Shown: positions 1 through 6,024 of the stretch, piece by piece
Numbering within the stretch: position 1 is the first letter of the stretch
Layout of the letters: the number at the start of each line of letters is the position of its first letter
Source of the DNA: UBA5760 sp964649385
Lineage (GTDB): Bacteria; Chloroflexota; Dehalococcoidia; Dehalococcoidales; UBA5760
Direction of reading: 5' to 3'
NCBI GenBank assembly: GCA_964649385.1
Contig: CAZYRA010000061.1
Coordinates: 1 to 7,173, forward strand
Length of the DNA: 7,173 nucleotides
Made by a program: the position numbers and the translations under genes
The notes under the pieces: model-generated
The model's input: only the letters and a program-made list of their open reading frames with translations
Database searches by the model: none
Told to the model about the DNA's origin: nothing

Positions 1-743
1 ATGTGGCAGCCCGGGGATTGGACATTGACGATATTTCACACGTGTTCAACTATGATTTGCCTGAGGACCCGGAATTGTATGTGCATCGTGTTGGGCGGAC
101 GGGGAGAGCTGGCAAAACAGGCATTGCCATTTCGCTGCTGACAGCGAAGGAACAGTGGCACTTGCATCGGATAGAAGGATTTACTAAACAGGCCATCACC
201 CGGATGCAAATTCCAACAGTTGGGGAAATCGAGGAACATAGGGAAGCGCGGCTACTGGAACAGATGATGGTATGTTTGCAGCACGGTCATTGTCAGAAGG
301 AGTTGCAGATGGGCATCCGACTGGTAGAAATGGGACACGATCCGCTTCAGGTTGCTGCAATAGCCCTTAAAATAGCCCGGGGAGAGGAGAAGCAGCGCCC
401 TATTGCGCAGGTTAGCGAAGTACAGGAAGGGCGGTTCCAAAAAGCCCGGCGTGAGATCAAACGCGGTAAGAAAGAGCACGGTCGTAACGGTGCCAATGGT
501 TCTTGTGAAAAGGGAATGGTGCGGCTGACTCTTAGCGCGGGAAAATCCCATGGTGCACGGCCTGCTGATATCGTGGGCACGATAGCCTACCATGCAAATT
601 TCCCCGGTAATACCATTGGCGCTATAAATATTCTTGATAAACATACACTGGTTGATGTACCGCAACAGTATGTGGCGCAAACATTGGCCAAAGCTGGCAA
701 ATACCGAATCCGCAAAAGTGCTGTTACGTTGGAGCTCGCATGA
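1..743 (+). CDS. DEAD-box ATP-dependent RNA helicase, C-terminal part (5' end outside window)
   Basis: ATP-dependent RNA helicase of the DeaD/CshA/DbpA type, which remodels structured RNA in the cytoplasm (ribosome assembly, mRNA turnover or cold adaptation in known members). The window begins inside the second RecA-like domain. The first codons read VAARGLD, which is helicase motif V, and HRVGRTGR at residues 28-35 (counted from base 3) is motif VI, with the arginines that contact ATP. A helical linker follows, then a basic stretch (about 145-160, RREIKRGKKEHGR). Residues about 171-244 match the DbpA-type RNA-binding domain, with the typical RPADIVGTI, IGAINI and VDVP segments. The GTG at base 3 is an internal valine codon, not a start; the DEAD, Walker A and Q motifs lie upstream of the window. 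The stop is TGA at 741-743. The helicase assignment is secure; which paralogue it is cannot be decided from this part. Confidence 0.95.
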   Translation, partial: VAARGLDIDDISHVFNYDLPEDPELYVHRVGRTGRAGKTGIAISLLTAKEQWHLHRIEGFTKQAITRMQIPTVGEIEEHREARLLEQMMVCLQHGHCQKELQMGIRLVEMGHDPLQVAAIALKIARGEEKQRPIAQVSEVQEGRFQKARREIKRGKKEHGRNGANGSCEKGMVRLTLSAGKSHGARPADIVGTIAYHANFPGNTIGAINILDKHTLVDVPQQYVAQTLAKAGKYRIRKSAVTLELA

Positions 744-829
744 ACAGCCATCTGGTTCGATTTGACGGACTGGGCCCTTTTTTCGGGGAGCAGATTAGTC
801 GTACTACGTTCTCAAACCCCTATTTTTAA
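740..829 (+). CDS. Possible 29-residue small ORF overlapping the helicase stop
   Basis: An ATG at 740 overlaps the helicase stop codon as ATGA, the usual arrangement for translational coupling. A GGAG at 731-734 lies 5 nt upstream. The frame runs 29 codons (begins MNSHLVRF, ends FSNPYF) to TAA at 827-829. It has no transmembrane segment or motif I recognise, and its only notable feature is many aromatic residues. It ends about 19 nt before the -10 box of the next gene. It could be a coupled small protein, or chance: a T6 run at 778-783 that might belong to the helicase terminator lies inside it. Only the start context supports it; there is no homology evidence. Confidence 0.25.
   Translation: MNSHLVRFDGLGPFFGEQISRTTFSNPYF
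752..783 (+). terminator. Weak candidate terminator after the helicase
   Basis: A T6 run at 778-783 follows GGGCCC (772-777). Upstream, TGGTTC (753-758) can pair with GGACTG (767-772), but three of the six pairs would be G-U. The position just after the helicase stop is right for intrinsic termination, but the stem is poor, so this is only a suggestion. Confidence 0.25.
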
Positions 830-868
830 CAAACCCGCCTTTCCAGCTATAATGATAGGGGGTAGGAG
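825..868 (+). promoter_or_regulatory. Promoter and Shine-Dalgarno of the ABC-F gene
   Basis: A perfect -10 hexamer TATAAT lies at 848-853, with a weak -35 (TTTAAC at 825-830, 3 of 6 matches) at 17-nt spacing. A transcript would start near 860, giving a leader of about 15 nt. AGGAG at 864-868 sits 6 nt before the ATG at 875 and fixes that start. This suggests the ABC-F gene can be transcribed independently of the helicase. Confidence 0.6.
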
Positions 869-874
869 AAATAC

Positions 875-2854
875 ATGCTCAGTGCCACCGGCATCTCCAA
901 GTTTTATAACAACTGTGAGCTTTTCACCGGGGTAAGTTTCAACGTTGGCATGAGCGACCGCATTGCGGTCATCGGCAGGAATGGTAGCGGCAAGACCACT
1001 CTTTTTGAAATCATCGCCGGTAACACAACGCCGGATTCCGGCAGCGTATCACTGCGGAGCGGCACCACCATCGGCTATCTTCGCCAGGACATCAGGCCAT
1101 CGTCTAATCACAAGTTGCTGGAAGAAGTTTCCCGCTCATCTGATACCATCAACAACCTCGCGCATAAAATTCGCCTCCTGCAGGAAGATCTCGCCGAGGA
1201 AAAGGACCAGGAAACCGTCAGTGGATTGCTTAATGAACTGGGTGAGCTTCAGGACCTCTACGAGTCGAAGGGGGGCTACGATTCCGAGCACGAGGCAACA
1301 ATGATCCTCTCCGGACTGGGTTTCGCCGAATCAGATTTCGGACGTGCGCTATCCGAGTTCAGCGGCGGCTGGCAGACACGTATCGAGCTGGCCAGGCTCT
1401 TGTTTCTTAACCCGGATATCTTGTTGCTTGATGAGCCGACGAACCATCTTGACCTAGAAACGCAGCGCTGGTTCGAGAGCTACTTGAAACGCTATCACGG
1501 CGCTGTTCTCGTCACTTCGCACGACCGTGCTTTTCTCAACAATGTCGTCCGTAAAATCATTTCCATCGAGGCCGACGATGTCATCTTCTACCACGGCGAC
1601 TACGATAGCTATGTTCTTGCCCGGCAGGAGGATATCAAGACACGGCGAGCCTCTGCCCGGCGGCAAGAGCTTAACATCAGCCGGGAGATGCGCTTTATCG
1701 AGCGCTTCCGCGCCAAGGCCACCAAGGCTACTCAGGTACAGAGCCGCATCAAGAAGCTGGAAAAAATCGAACGGATCACGGTTCCCCACTCGACAAAGCG
1801 GATTCATTTCAATTTTCCGCAGCCTCCGAGGAGCGGCCACGCCGTAATCGAGCTCAAGCAAGTTGGCAAGTCGTATGGCGAAAATGTCGTCTACCGCGAA
1901 CTTAACCTGGTACTGGAGCGAGGCGATCGTGCTGCCATCATCGGAGTAAACGGGGCGGGTAAGACGACTCTCCTGAGGATGCTGGCGGGTGTCCTGCCAT
2001 TTGAGAGAGGGAAACGTGTTCTAGGCCATAACGTCACTACCGCCTACTTCGCACAGTATTACATTGAATCTCTCAATCCGCGCAACACGATCATCGAAGA
2101 GCTTCGGAGCATGGCACCGGACGAGCCCGAGCAATATTTGCGTGGACTACTTGGGGCCTTTCTTTTTAGTGGTGACGAGGTCACAAAAAACATTTCCGTG
2201 CTCTCCGGTGGGGAAAAGACACGGGTTGCTATTGCCAGGATGCTCACCAGACCGGCTAATTTTCTTCTTCTCGACGAGCCAACCAATCACCTGGATATTC
2301 CGTCCCGCGAGATTTTAACCGATGCGCTGGATGCTTACAAAGGTACTATTTGTTTCATCACCCATGATCGTACGCTCGTCCGAGAAGTCGCCAATAAAAT
2401 CATCGAGGTACGGGATGGAGGGGTAAAAGTATTCCTGGGTAATTACGACGATTATCTCTACCAGAGTGAAGCCACCGTCGCAAAAATAACCGCGACAGAA
2501 ACTCTGCGTGACCTCCAGCAGTCTGGCCGTCCTTCAAGCGCCCTAAAAAACCGCCAGCGTAAGGCGCTTGAAGGCAATCTCAGGAACGAACACTACCGTG
2601 CCATGGCGTCGGTAAACAAACGTATAGCAGAAATCGAACAGGAATCCGCATCGGCTGCGGAGCGAATCAAAGAAATTGAGATTATGATAGCCGACCCTTC
2701 ACACTATGAAGACTCTAAGAACGTTGTGGCCGTGAACCGTGAATACTTGGCGTTGCGAGAACGGGTAGTGGAGCTAACCACCGAATGGGACGTTCTTACC
2801 ACCGAGGCAGAGCGGATAAAGCGAGATTTCCTCCGGCCGAAGGAAGCCTTGTGA
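875..2854 (+). CDS. ABC-F family ATPase (ribosome-associated translation factor, Uup/YdiF-like)
   Basis: Soluble protein with two ATP-binding cassettes and no membrane segment. Known members (EttA, Uup, YdiF, Vga/Msr) bind the ribosomal E site and act on stalled ribosomes or antibiotic-bound complexes. Cassette 1: Walker A GRNGSGKTT (34-42), signature FSGGW (162-166), Walker B with LLLDEPTNHLD (183-193), switch His216. Cassette 2: Walker A GVNGAGKTT (357-365), signature LSGGE (443-447), Walker B with LLLDEPTNHLD (464-474), switch His497. Both catalytic glutamates (E187, E468) are present, so both sites look active. The linker (about 247-315) is charged and helical, matching the tRNA-facing arm of the family. 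Residues about 556-655 form a charged heptad-rich region, probably the C-terminal coiled-coil domain of Uup/YdiF-like members. The 659-residue length suits that group. The ATG at 875 has a good Shine-Dalgarno sequence. A housekeeping role is likelier than drug resistance, but the sequence cannot settle it. Confidence 0.96.
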   Translation: MLSATGISKFYNNCELFTGVSFNVGMSDRIAVIGRNGSGKTTLFEIIAGNTTPDSGSVSLRSGTTIGYLRQDIRPSSNHKLLEEVSRSSDTINNLAHKIRLLQEDLAEEKDQETVSGLLNELGELQDLYESKGGYDSEHEATMILSGLGFAESDFGRALSEFSGGWQTRIELARLLFLNPDILLLDEPTNHLDLETQRWFESYLKRYHGAVLVTSHDRAFLNNVVRKIISIEADDVIFYHGDYDSYVLARQEDIKTRRASARRQELNISREMRFIERFRAKATKATQVQSRIKKLEKIERITVPHSTKRIHFNFPQPPRSGHAVIELKQVGKSYGENVVYRELNLVLERGDRAAIIGVNGAGKTTLLRMLAGVLPFERGKRVLGHNVTTAYFAQYYIESLNPRNTIIEELRSMAPDEPEQYLRGLLGAFLFSGDEVTKNISVLSGGEKTRVAIARMLTRPANFLLLDEPTNHLDIPSREILTDALDAYKGTICFITHDRTLVREVANKIIEVRDGGVKVFLGNYDDYLYQSEATVAKITATETLRDLQQSGRPSSALKNRQRKALEGNLRNEHYRAMASVNKRIAEIEQESASAAERIKEIEIMIADPSHYEDSKNVVAVNREYLALRERVVELTTEWDVLTTEAERIKRDFLRPKEAL

Positions 2855-2910
2855 GAATTAAGTAGCCGTCAATGGGGATATAAGTTAATGATTGAAACTC
2901 ATGACATGCT

Positions 2911-2932
2911 CATTCCCAACCAGTTGGGAGTG
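2911..2932. repeat. Near-perfect 22-bp palindrome downstream of the ABC-F gene
   Basis: TCCCAAC (2914-2920), CA, GTTGGGA (2923-2929) is a perfect 7-bp inverted repeat. With the flanking bases the arms extend to 10 nt (CATTCCCAAC / GTTGGGAGTG) with one T-G wobble. A second short dyad, GGAGT-GT-ACTCC (2927-2938), overlaps its right arm. No T-run follows, so it is not a standard terminator; an operator or an RNA hairpin are alternatives. The spacer 2855-3115 holds no convincing gene. Confidence 0.5.
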
Positions 2933-2982
2933 TACTCCACAAGACTATTGCCCCATTTCTGGCATCTACATTGAAGTGACTA

Positions 2983-3018
2983 TTGATTGGGGTATTTGTC
3001 AAGTCTATCATACGATAG
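2983..3018 (+). promoter_or_regulatory. Candidate promoter with a dyad over its -10 box (upstream of the flavoprotein)
   Basis: TTGATT (2983-2988, 4 of 6 to consensus) and TATCAT (3006-3011, 5 of 6) are separated by exactly 17 nt. The -10 box lies inside the inverted repeat CTATC-ATAC-GATAG (3005-3018), the geometry of an operator where a repressor would block RNA polymerase. The leader to the ATG at 3116 would be about 98 nt. This was identified by eye from consensus only. Confidence 0.4.
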
Positions 3019-3046
3019 CAAAATGCACTTCGGGCCACATTTCAAG

Positions 3047-3106
3047 TTGTTGTCGGATGGTAATCATAAGTATAATAGTCTGTCTAATGAACCATACTAT
3101 TGGGAG
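3047..3106 (+). promoter_or_regulatory. Second candidate promoter and Shine-Dalgarno of the flavoprotein gene
   Basis: A perfect TATAAT lies at 3071-3076, with TTGTTG (3047-3052) 18 nt upstream as a 3-of-6 -35 box. GGGAG at 3102-3106 is 9 nt before the ATG at 3116. Transcription would start near 3083, giving a leader of about 33 nt. This is the more conventional of the two promoter candidates here. Confidence 0.45.
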
Positions 3107-3115
3107 TAAAAGAAA

Positions 3116-3733
3116 ATGATGAAGAAGGTACTGGGTATTGGGGGTAGCCCTCGCAAGGGAGGTAACTCGGACATATTGCTCAAACATATCATCAAGGGAG
3201 TAAGTAGTGAAGGTGTTGCCACCAAGGAAATACAACTCAGGGACTATCAATTTCAAGCTTGCATTGGTTGTGAGCAATGTCGTAAGAACAAGCATTGCAC
3301 AGGGCTTCAAGATGGAATGCAACTGATATACCCGGAAGTCTCCGAAGCCGTTGGACTGGTCCTGGTCTCCCCGATATACAACTACAATGTCACCGCACTA
3401 ATTAAGGCATTTATAGACCGACTGTATTGCTTCTATAACTTTACCGATGAGCGTCCGGGACCTTGGTCCAGCCAATTAGCCGACCAAGGCCGAAAAGCAG
3501 TAATCATTGCCGTTGGTGAACAAACTAATCCCGAGGAAGGCGGCATGGACCTGGCATTAAAAGCTATGCGCCTCCCTGTTGAGGCGCTGGGCTATGAAAT
3601 TATTGATGAAATGCCGGTTCTTGGCACCTTTCATAAAGGCATAGTGAAGAAGCACCCGGAAAAGCTTGAGAAGGCCGAGAGCCTGGGCAGGCTACTAGCC
3701 TCCAGACTGTCGCACACCAGGGAAATTCACTAA
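3116..3733 (+). CDS. NAD(P)H-dependent FMN reductase / iron-sulfur flavoprotein-like oxidoreductase (flavodoxin fold)
   Basis: Cytoplasmic flavodoxin-fold redox protein that probably binds FMN; the substrate is unknown. GIGGSPRKGGNSD (7-19) is the FMN-phosphate loop and SPIYNYNVTALIKAFIDR (85-102) is the second conserved family segment. Cys49, 52, 55 and 61 form C-x2-C-x2-C-x5-C, the compact cysteine spacing I recall for the 4Fe-4S site of methanogen iron-sulfur flavoproteins. A cluster is therefore plausible, though similar cysteines occur in annotated FMN reductases where a cluster is unproven. The length of 205 residues suits the family. The start is ATG 3116; a second ATG follows at 3119. 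The gene stands alone between the ABC-F gene and the convergent dehydrogenase gene, with its own promoter-like boxes, so its role cannot be read from neighbours. Family assignment is firm, cluster and physiological role are inferred. Confidence 0.9.
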   Translation: MMKKVLGIGGSPRKGGNSDILLKHIIKGVSSEGVATKEIQLRDYQFQACIGCEQCRKNKHCTGLQDGMQLIYPEVSEAVGLVLVSPIYNYNVTALIKAFIDRLYCFYNFTDERPGPWSSQLADQGRKAVIIAVGEQTNPEEGGMDLALKAMRLPVEALGYEIIDEMPVLGTFHKGIVKKHPEKLEKAESLGRLLASRLSHTREIH

Positions 3734-3829
3734 TTACGGCTGCCTGTTCCTATTCACTGTCAGCAATTTCTGGCATTTCAATGCAGCAGCTACGGACTGG
3801 GCATTAATTAAATTTTCAATAATAACAAG

Positions 3830-3863
3830 CCCAAATTGGGAAAGCTGTCCAGATTTTCCCCAA
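3830..3863. repeat. Nested inverted repeats between convergent genes (possible terminator)
   Basis: CCCAA-A-TTGGG (3830-3840) is a perfect short palindrome. Its right arm can instead pair further right: TTGGGAAA (3836-3843) is complementary to TTTTCCCCAA (3854-3863) with a bulged C, and CTG/CAG (3845-3852) can extend the stem inward. The two structures are mutually exclusive. The site lies in the 165-nt spacer between the converging flavoprotein and glutamate dehydrogenase genes, where a bidirectional terminator would be expected, but neither side has a strong T-run. Confidence 0.4.
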
Positions 3864-3898
3864 ATGAACTTCTGGTTTCGAGCCTGGTATTTGGAAGA

Positions 3899-5146
3899 CT
3901 AAACCCAGCCGCGTAGCTTCATTGCTTCTACCACACGTTCAATTGCACGTATGTACGCTGCCTGCCGCATGTTTACGTTGTATTCCCGGCTGGTATTTAA
4001 AACGGAATGGTACGCTGCGGTCATCTTCTTATCCAGATGTTCACGAACTGCATTTTCATCCCAGAAGTACATATAGAAATTCTGAACCATCTCAAAGTAA
4101 GAAACTGTCACGCCACCGGCGTTACAAAGGAAGTCGGGTATTACATGAACCCCGTTTTTGAATAGAATATCATCGGCCTCGGGTGTGGTCGGCCCGTTAG
4201 CTAACTCTGCAATAATTCTGGCCTTAATATTTGAAGCATTCTTTTCGGTAATCACATTCTCAATAGCGGCTGGTATAAGTATATCCACGTCAAGCTCTAA
4301 AAGTTCTTTTTGTGAAATACGTTCCATACCAGACAAGTTGCATACCGAATTAGTCTCAACTTTACAGGTATAAGCGGCTTCCGGGTCAATCCCAGTTTGG
4401 CAGCATACACCTCCTTTACTGTCACACACAGCTACTATTTTGGATCCAAAAAGCTCCTTGCAAAGCAGGGCAGCGTAATACCCGGCATTCCCGTATCCCT
4501 GTATAGCAATTGTAGCCTTGCTCAGGTCAATACCAATTGTCTTGGCAGCTTCACGAATGGTACACATTCCGCCGCGAGCTGTCGCATCTCCTCTTCCAGG
4601 AGAGCCACCGATTGACAGGGGCTTGCCAGTAATAACCCCGAATTGTTGTTTCCCCATAATGACAGAATATTCATCCATCATCCACGCCATGGTTTGCGGG
4701 GTGGTATAAACGTCAGGAGCAGGCACATCTCTTTCTGGCCCAATGAACTGGAATATGTTCCTAATATATGACCTACTTAGACGTTCTAGTTCACCTGTAG
4801 ACATTTCCTTGGGGTTGCAGATGACCCCGCCTTTTGCTCCTCCTAGCGGTAAGTCGAGTAAAGCACACTTCCATGTCATCCAGGCAGACAATGCGCGAAC
4901 GGTATCGATCGTTTCGTCGGGATGGAATCTAATGCCTCCCTTTGTTATACCCCTGGCATCATTATATTGCACCCTAAACCCCTGGAATATCTTGGTAGAG
5001 CCATCATCCATACGCACAGGTAGCGATACATGGAGTTCTCGCATCGGAGTTTTAAGCATTGCTGTTACGTCCGGAGATAAGTCTAGAATTTCCGCACACT
5101 TGTCTACCTGTTGCTTCACGATATTAAATGGATTGATCATTTCCAA
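3899..5146 (-). CDS. gdhA: Glutamate dehydrogenase (Glu/Leu/Phe/Val dehydrogenase family)
   Basis: Catalyses glutamate + NAD(P)+ + water to and from 2-oxoglutarate + ammonium + NAD(P)H, in the cytoplasm, typically as a hexamer. About 415 residues, the size of the Thermotoga-like and archaeal enzymes. N-terminal dimerisation domain: TKGGIRFHP (68-76), TWK (91-93), the active-site lysine in GGAKGG (K105) and the catalytic aspartate in PAPD (D145). Rossmann domain: GYGNAG (217-222), with Asp242 at the end of the second strand, which weakly favours NAD. ANGPTTPEAD (317-326) and NAGGVTVSYFE (342-352) are family hallmarks. Start: TTG at 5146 lies 7 nt after AGGAGGAGG, while ATG at 5140 (residue 3) gives the N terminus MINPF usual in homologues and has AAGGA 7 nt upstream; either is possible. 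A loop at 241-269 carries five cysteines. It lies 107 nt downstream of hisF on the same strand and may be co-transcribed. The symbol is by function. Confidence 0.96.
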   Translation of the reverse strand: MEMINPFNIVKQQVDKCAEILDLSPDVTAMLKTPMRELHVSLPVRMDDGSTKIFQGFRVQYNDARGITKGGIRFHPDETIDTVRALSAWMTWKCALLDLPLGGAKGGVICNPKEMSTGELERLSRSYIRNIFQFIGPERDVPAPDVYTTPQTMAWMMDEYSVIMGKQQFGVITGKPLSIGGSPGRGDATARGGMCTIREAAKTIGIDLSKATIAIQGYGNAGYYAALLCKELFGSKIVAVCDSKGGVCCQTGIDPEAAYTCKVETNSVCNLSGMERISQKELLELDVDILIPAAIENVITEKNASNIKARIIAELANGPTTPEADDILFKNGVHVIPDFLCNAGGVTVSYFEMVQNFYMYFWDENAVREHLDKKMTAAYHSVLNTSREYNVNMRQAAYIRAIERVVEAMKLRGWV

Positions 5147-5153
5147 TTCCTTT

Positions 5154-5162
5154 CCTCCTCCT
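5154..5162 (-). promoter_or_regulatory. Strong Shine-Dalgarno of glutamate dehydrogenase
   Basis: On the minus strand this reads AGGAGGAGG, followed by AAAGGAA. The main element is spaced 7 nt from TTG 5146 and 13 nt from ATG 5140; the weaker AAGGA is spaced 7 nt from ATG 5140. The site decides between the two starts only partly. Confidence 0.7.
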
Positions 5163-5165
5163 AGA

Positions 5166-5212
5166 GTTATATTTTATATTACTGAGGCAGTGCAATATCT
5201 TCTTTGCAGTGC
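5166..5212 (-). promoter_or_regulatory. Candidate control region upstream of glutamate dehydrogenase
   Basis: An AT-rich stretch on the minus strand contains TATAAA (5178-5173) and TATAAC (5171-5166), both usable as -10 boxes; no good -35 is present, though TTGCAC (5195-5190) sits 18 nt from TATAAC. The dyad TGCAA-N8-TTGCA (5191-5208) and a direct repeat GCAGTGC (5187-5193 and 5206-5212, period 19) overlap where a -35 would lie, as an operator might. If TATAAC were used, the transcript would begin inside the Shine-Dalgarno sequence, so TATAAA is the better choice. Confidence 0.3.
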
Positions 5213-5253
5213 GTAAGCCACCCAACCCAATAGTGAGATGGGTAATAGCAAAA

Positions 5254-6024
5254 TTAGTTGTTTACCGCTACCCCCTTCTTCTTAAGATACGCCTTAGCCT
5301 CTGCTATCGATATTTCGCCGAAATGGAAGATTGATGCTGCCAGTACAGCCGAGGCTTTACCGATTGTCACCGCCTGGTAGAGGTGTTCCATGGTTCCGGC
5401 ACCGCCGGAGGCGGTGACCGGGATGGCGACGGCTTCGGCGACGGCCCTGGTCATTTCCAGGTCATAGCCGGCCTTTGTACCATCGGCATCTTTACTAGTT
5501 AACAGGATCTGCCCGGCACCTAACTGCTCTACACGCTTGGCCCAGTCAACGATATCAATACCGGTAGACTCATCACCGCTTTTGACCACCACCTCGAGAC
5601 GGGGAAGGCCGCTTTCCGGTGGGTTCTTCCTACCATCGATAGCGACGACAAGCCTCTCCATACCGAACTCCGTTGCGGCTTCAGTTATCAGTTGGGGTCT
5701 TCTGACGGCGGCAGTGTTGATAGAGACCTTGTCCACGCCGAGGTCAATTAGTGCCTTCATATCCTCGATACTGGCGATGCCGCCGCCGACGGCGAAGGGG
5801 ATAGTGGTCACGTCGCGGACCCCTTTCACCCATTCCAGTCTGGTCTTCCTGTTTTCCACGGTAGCGAAGATATCGAGGAAGACAAGCTCATCGGCACCTT
5901 GCTTGCAGTAGGTAGTAGCGGCTTCTACCGGGTCGCGGGCATCCCTTAGGTTAACGAACTTCACTCCCTTGACCACTCTACCTTCTTTGATATCCAGGCA
6001 AGGTATGATACTTACTGGAATCAA
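5254..6024 (-). CDS. hisF: Imidazole glycerol phosphate synthase cyclase subunit HisF
   Basis: Cyclase subunit of the HisF-HisH enzyme. It combines PRFAR with ammonia to give imidazole glycerol phosphate (histidine pathway) and AICAR (returned to purine synthesis). The 256-residue (beta/alpha)8 barrel has both catalytic aspartates, Asp11 (IIPCLD) and Asp130 (VVAID). Phosphate-binding segments are AVGGGI (78-83) with INTA (102-105), and ASGGAG (205-210); Asp51 is also conserved. The start is TTG at 6024-6022. No in-frame ATG lies nearby, a strong GAGGAGGT is spaced 6 nt upstream, and this start puts Asp11 and Asp130 at the family's usual numbers. The gene overlaps nrpR by 4 nt (TTGA), so translation is probably coupled. 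No hisH, hisA or hisI is in the window, so the glutaminase partner must lie elsewhere; isolated HisF can use free ammonium. Confidence 0.97.
   Translation of the reverse strand: MIPVSIIPCLDIKEGRVVKGVKFVNLRDARDPVEAATTYCKQGADELVFLDIFATVENRKTRLEWVKGVRDVTTIPFAVGGGIASIEDMKALIDLGVDKVSINTAAVRRPQLITEAATEFGMERLVVAIDGRKNPPESGLPRLEVVVKSGDESTGIDIVDWAKRVEQLGAGQILLTSKDADGTKAGYDLEMTRAVAEAVAIPVTASGGAGTMEHLYQAVTIGKASAVLAASIFHFGEISIAEAKAYLKKKGVAVNN

Noticed and set aside
425..438. Perfect GGAA-N6-TTCC, matching the methanogen NrpR operator
   Set aside because: It lies inside the helicase coding sequence, far from any start. About 0.1 occurrence is expected by chance in 7 kb, and the location makes no regulatory sense.
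1454..1861. 135-codon minus-strand ORF
   Set aside because: Lies wholly inside the ABC-F gene, whose protein is fully motif-supported; it is an antisense shadow.
875..2854. Antibiotic-resistance ABC-F protein
   Set aside because: The C-terminal coiled-coil region and linker look like housekeeping Uup/YdiF-type proteins, and there is no resistance-type leader or neighbouring resistance gene.
2892..3119. 75-codon plus-strand ORF with TTG start in the spacer before the flavoprotein
   Set aside because: No Shine-Dalgarno, no recognisable domain, and it spans both promoter candidates and the dyads. Best read as non-coding spacer.
4743..5216. 157-codon plus-strand ORF
   Set aside because: Antisense to the start of glutamate dehydrogenase, with no family features; a shadow of that gene.
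5221..5246. ACCCA / TGGGT inverted repeat as a terminator of hisF
   Set aside because: Only 5 bp with a 9-nt loop and no T-run on the minus strand; too weak to call.
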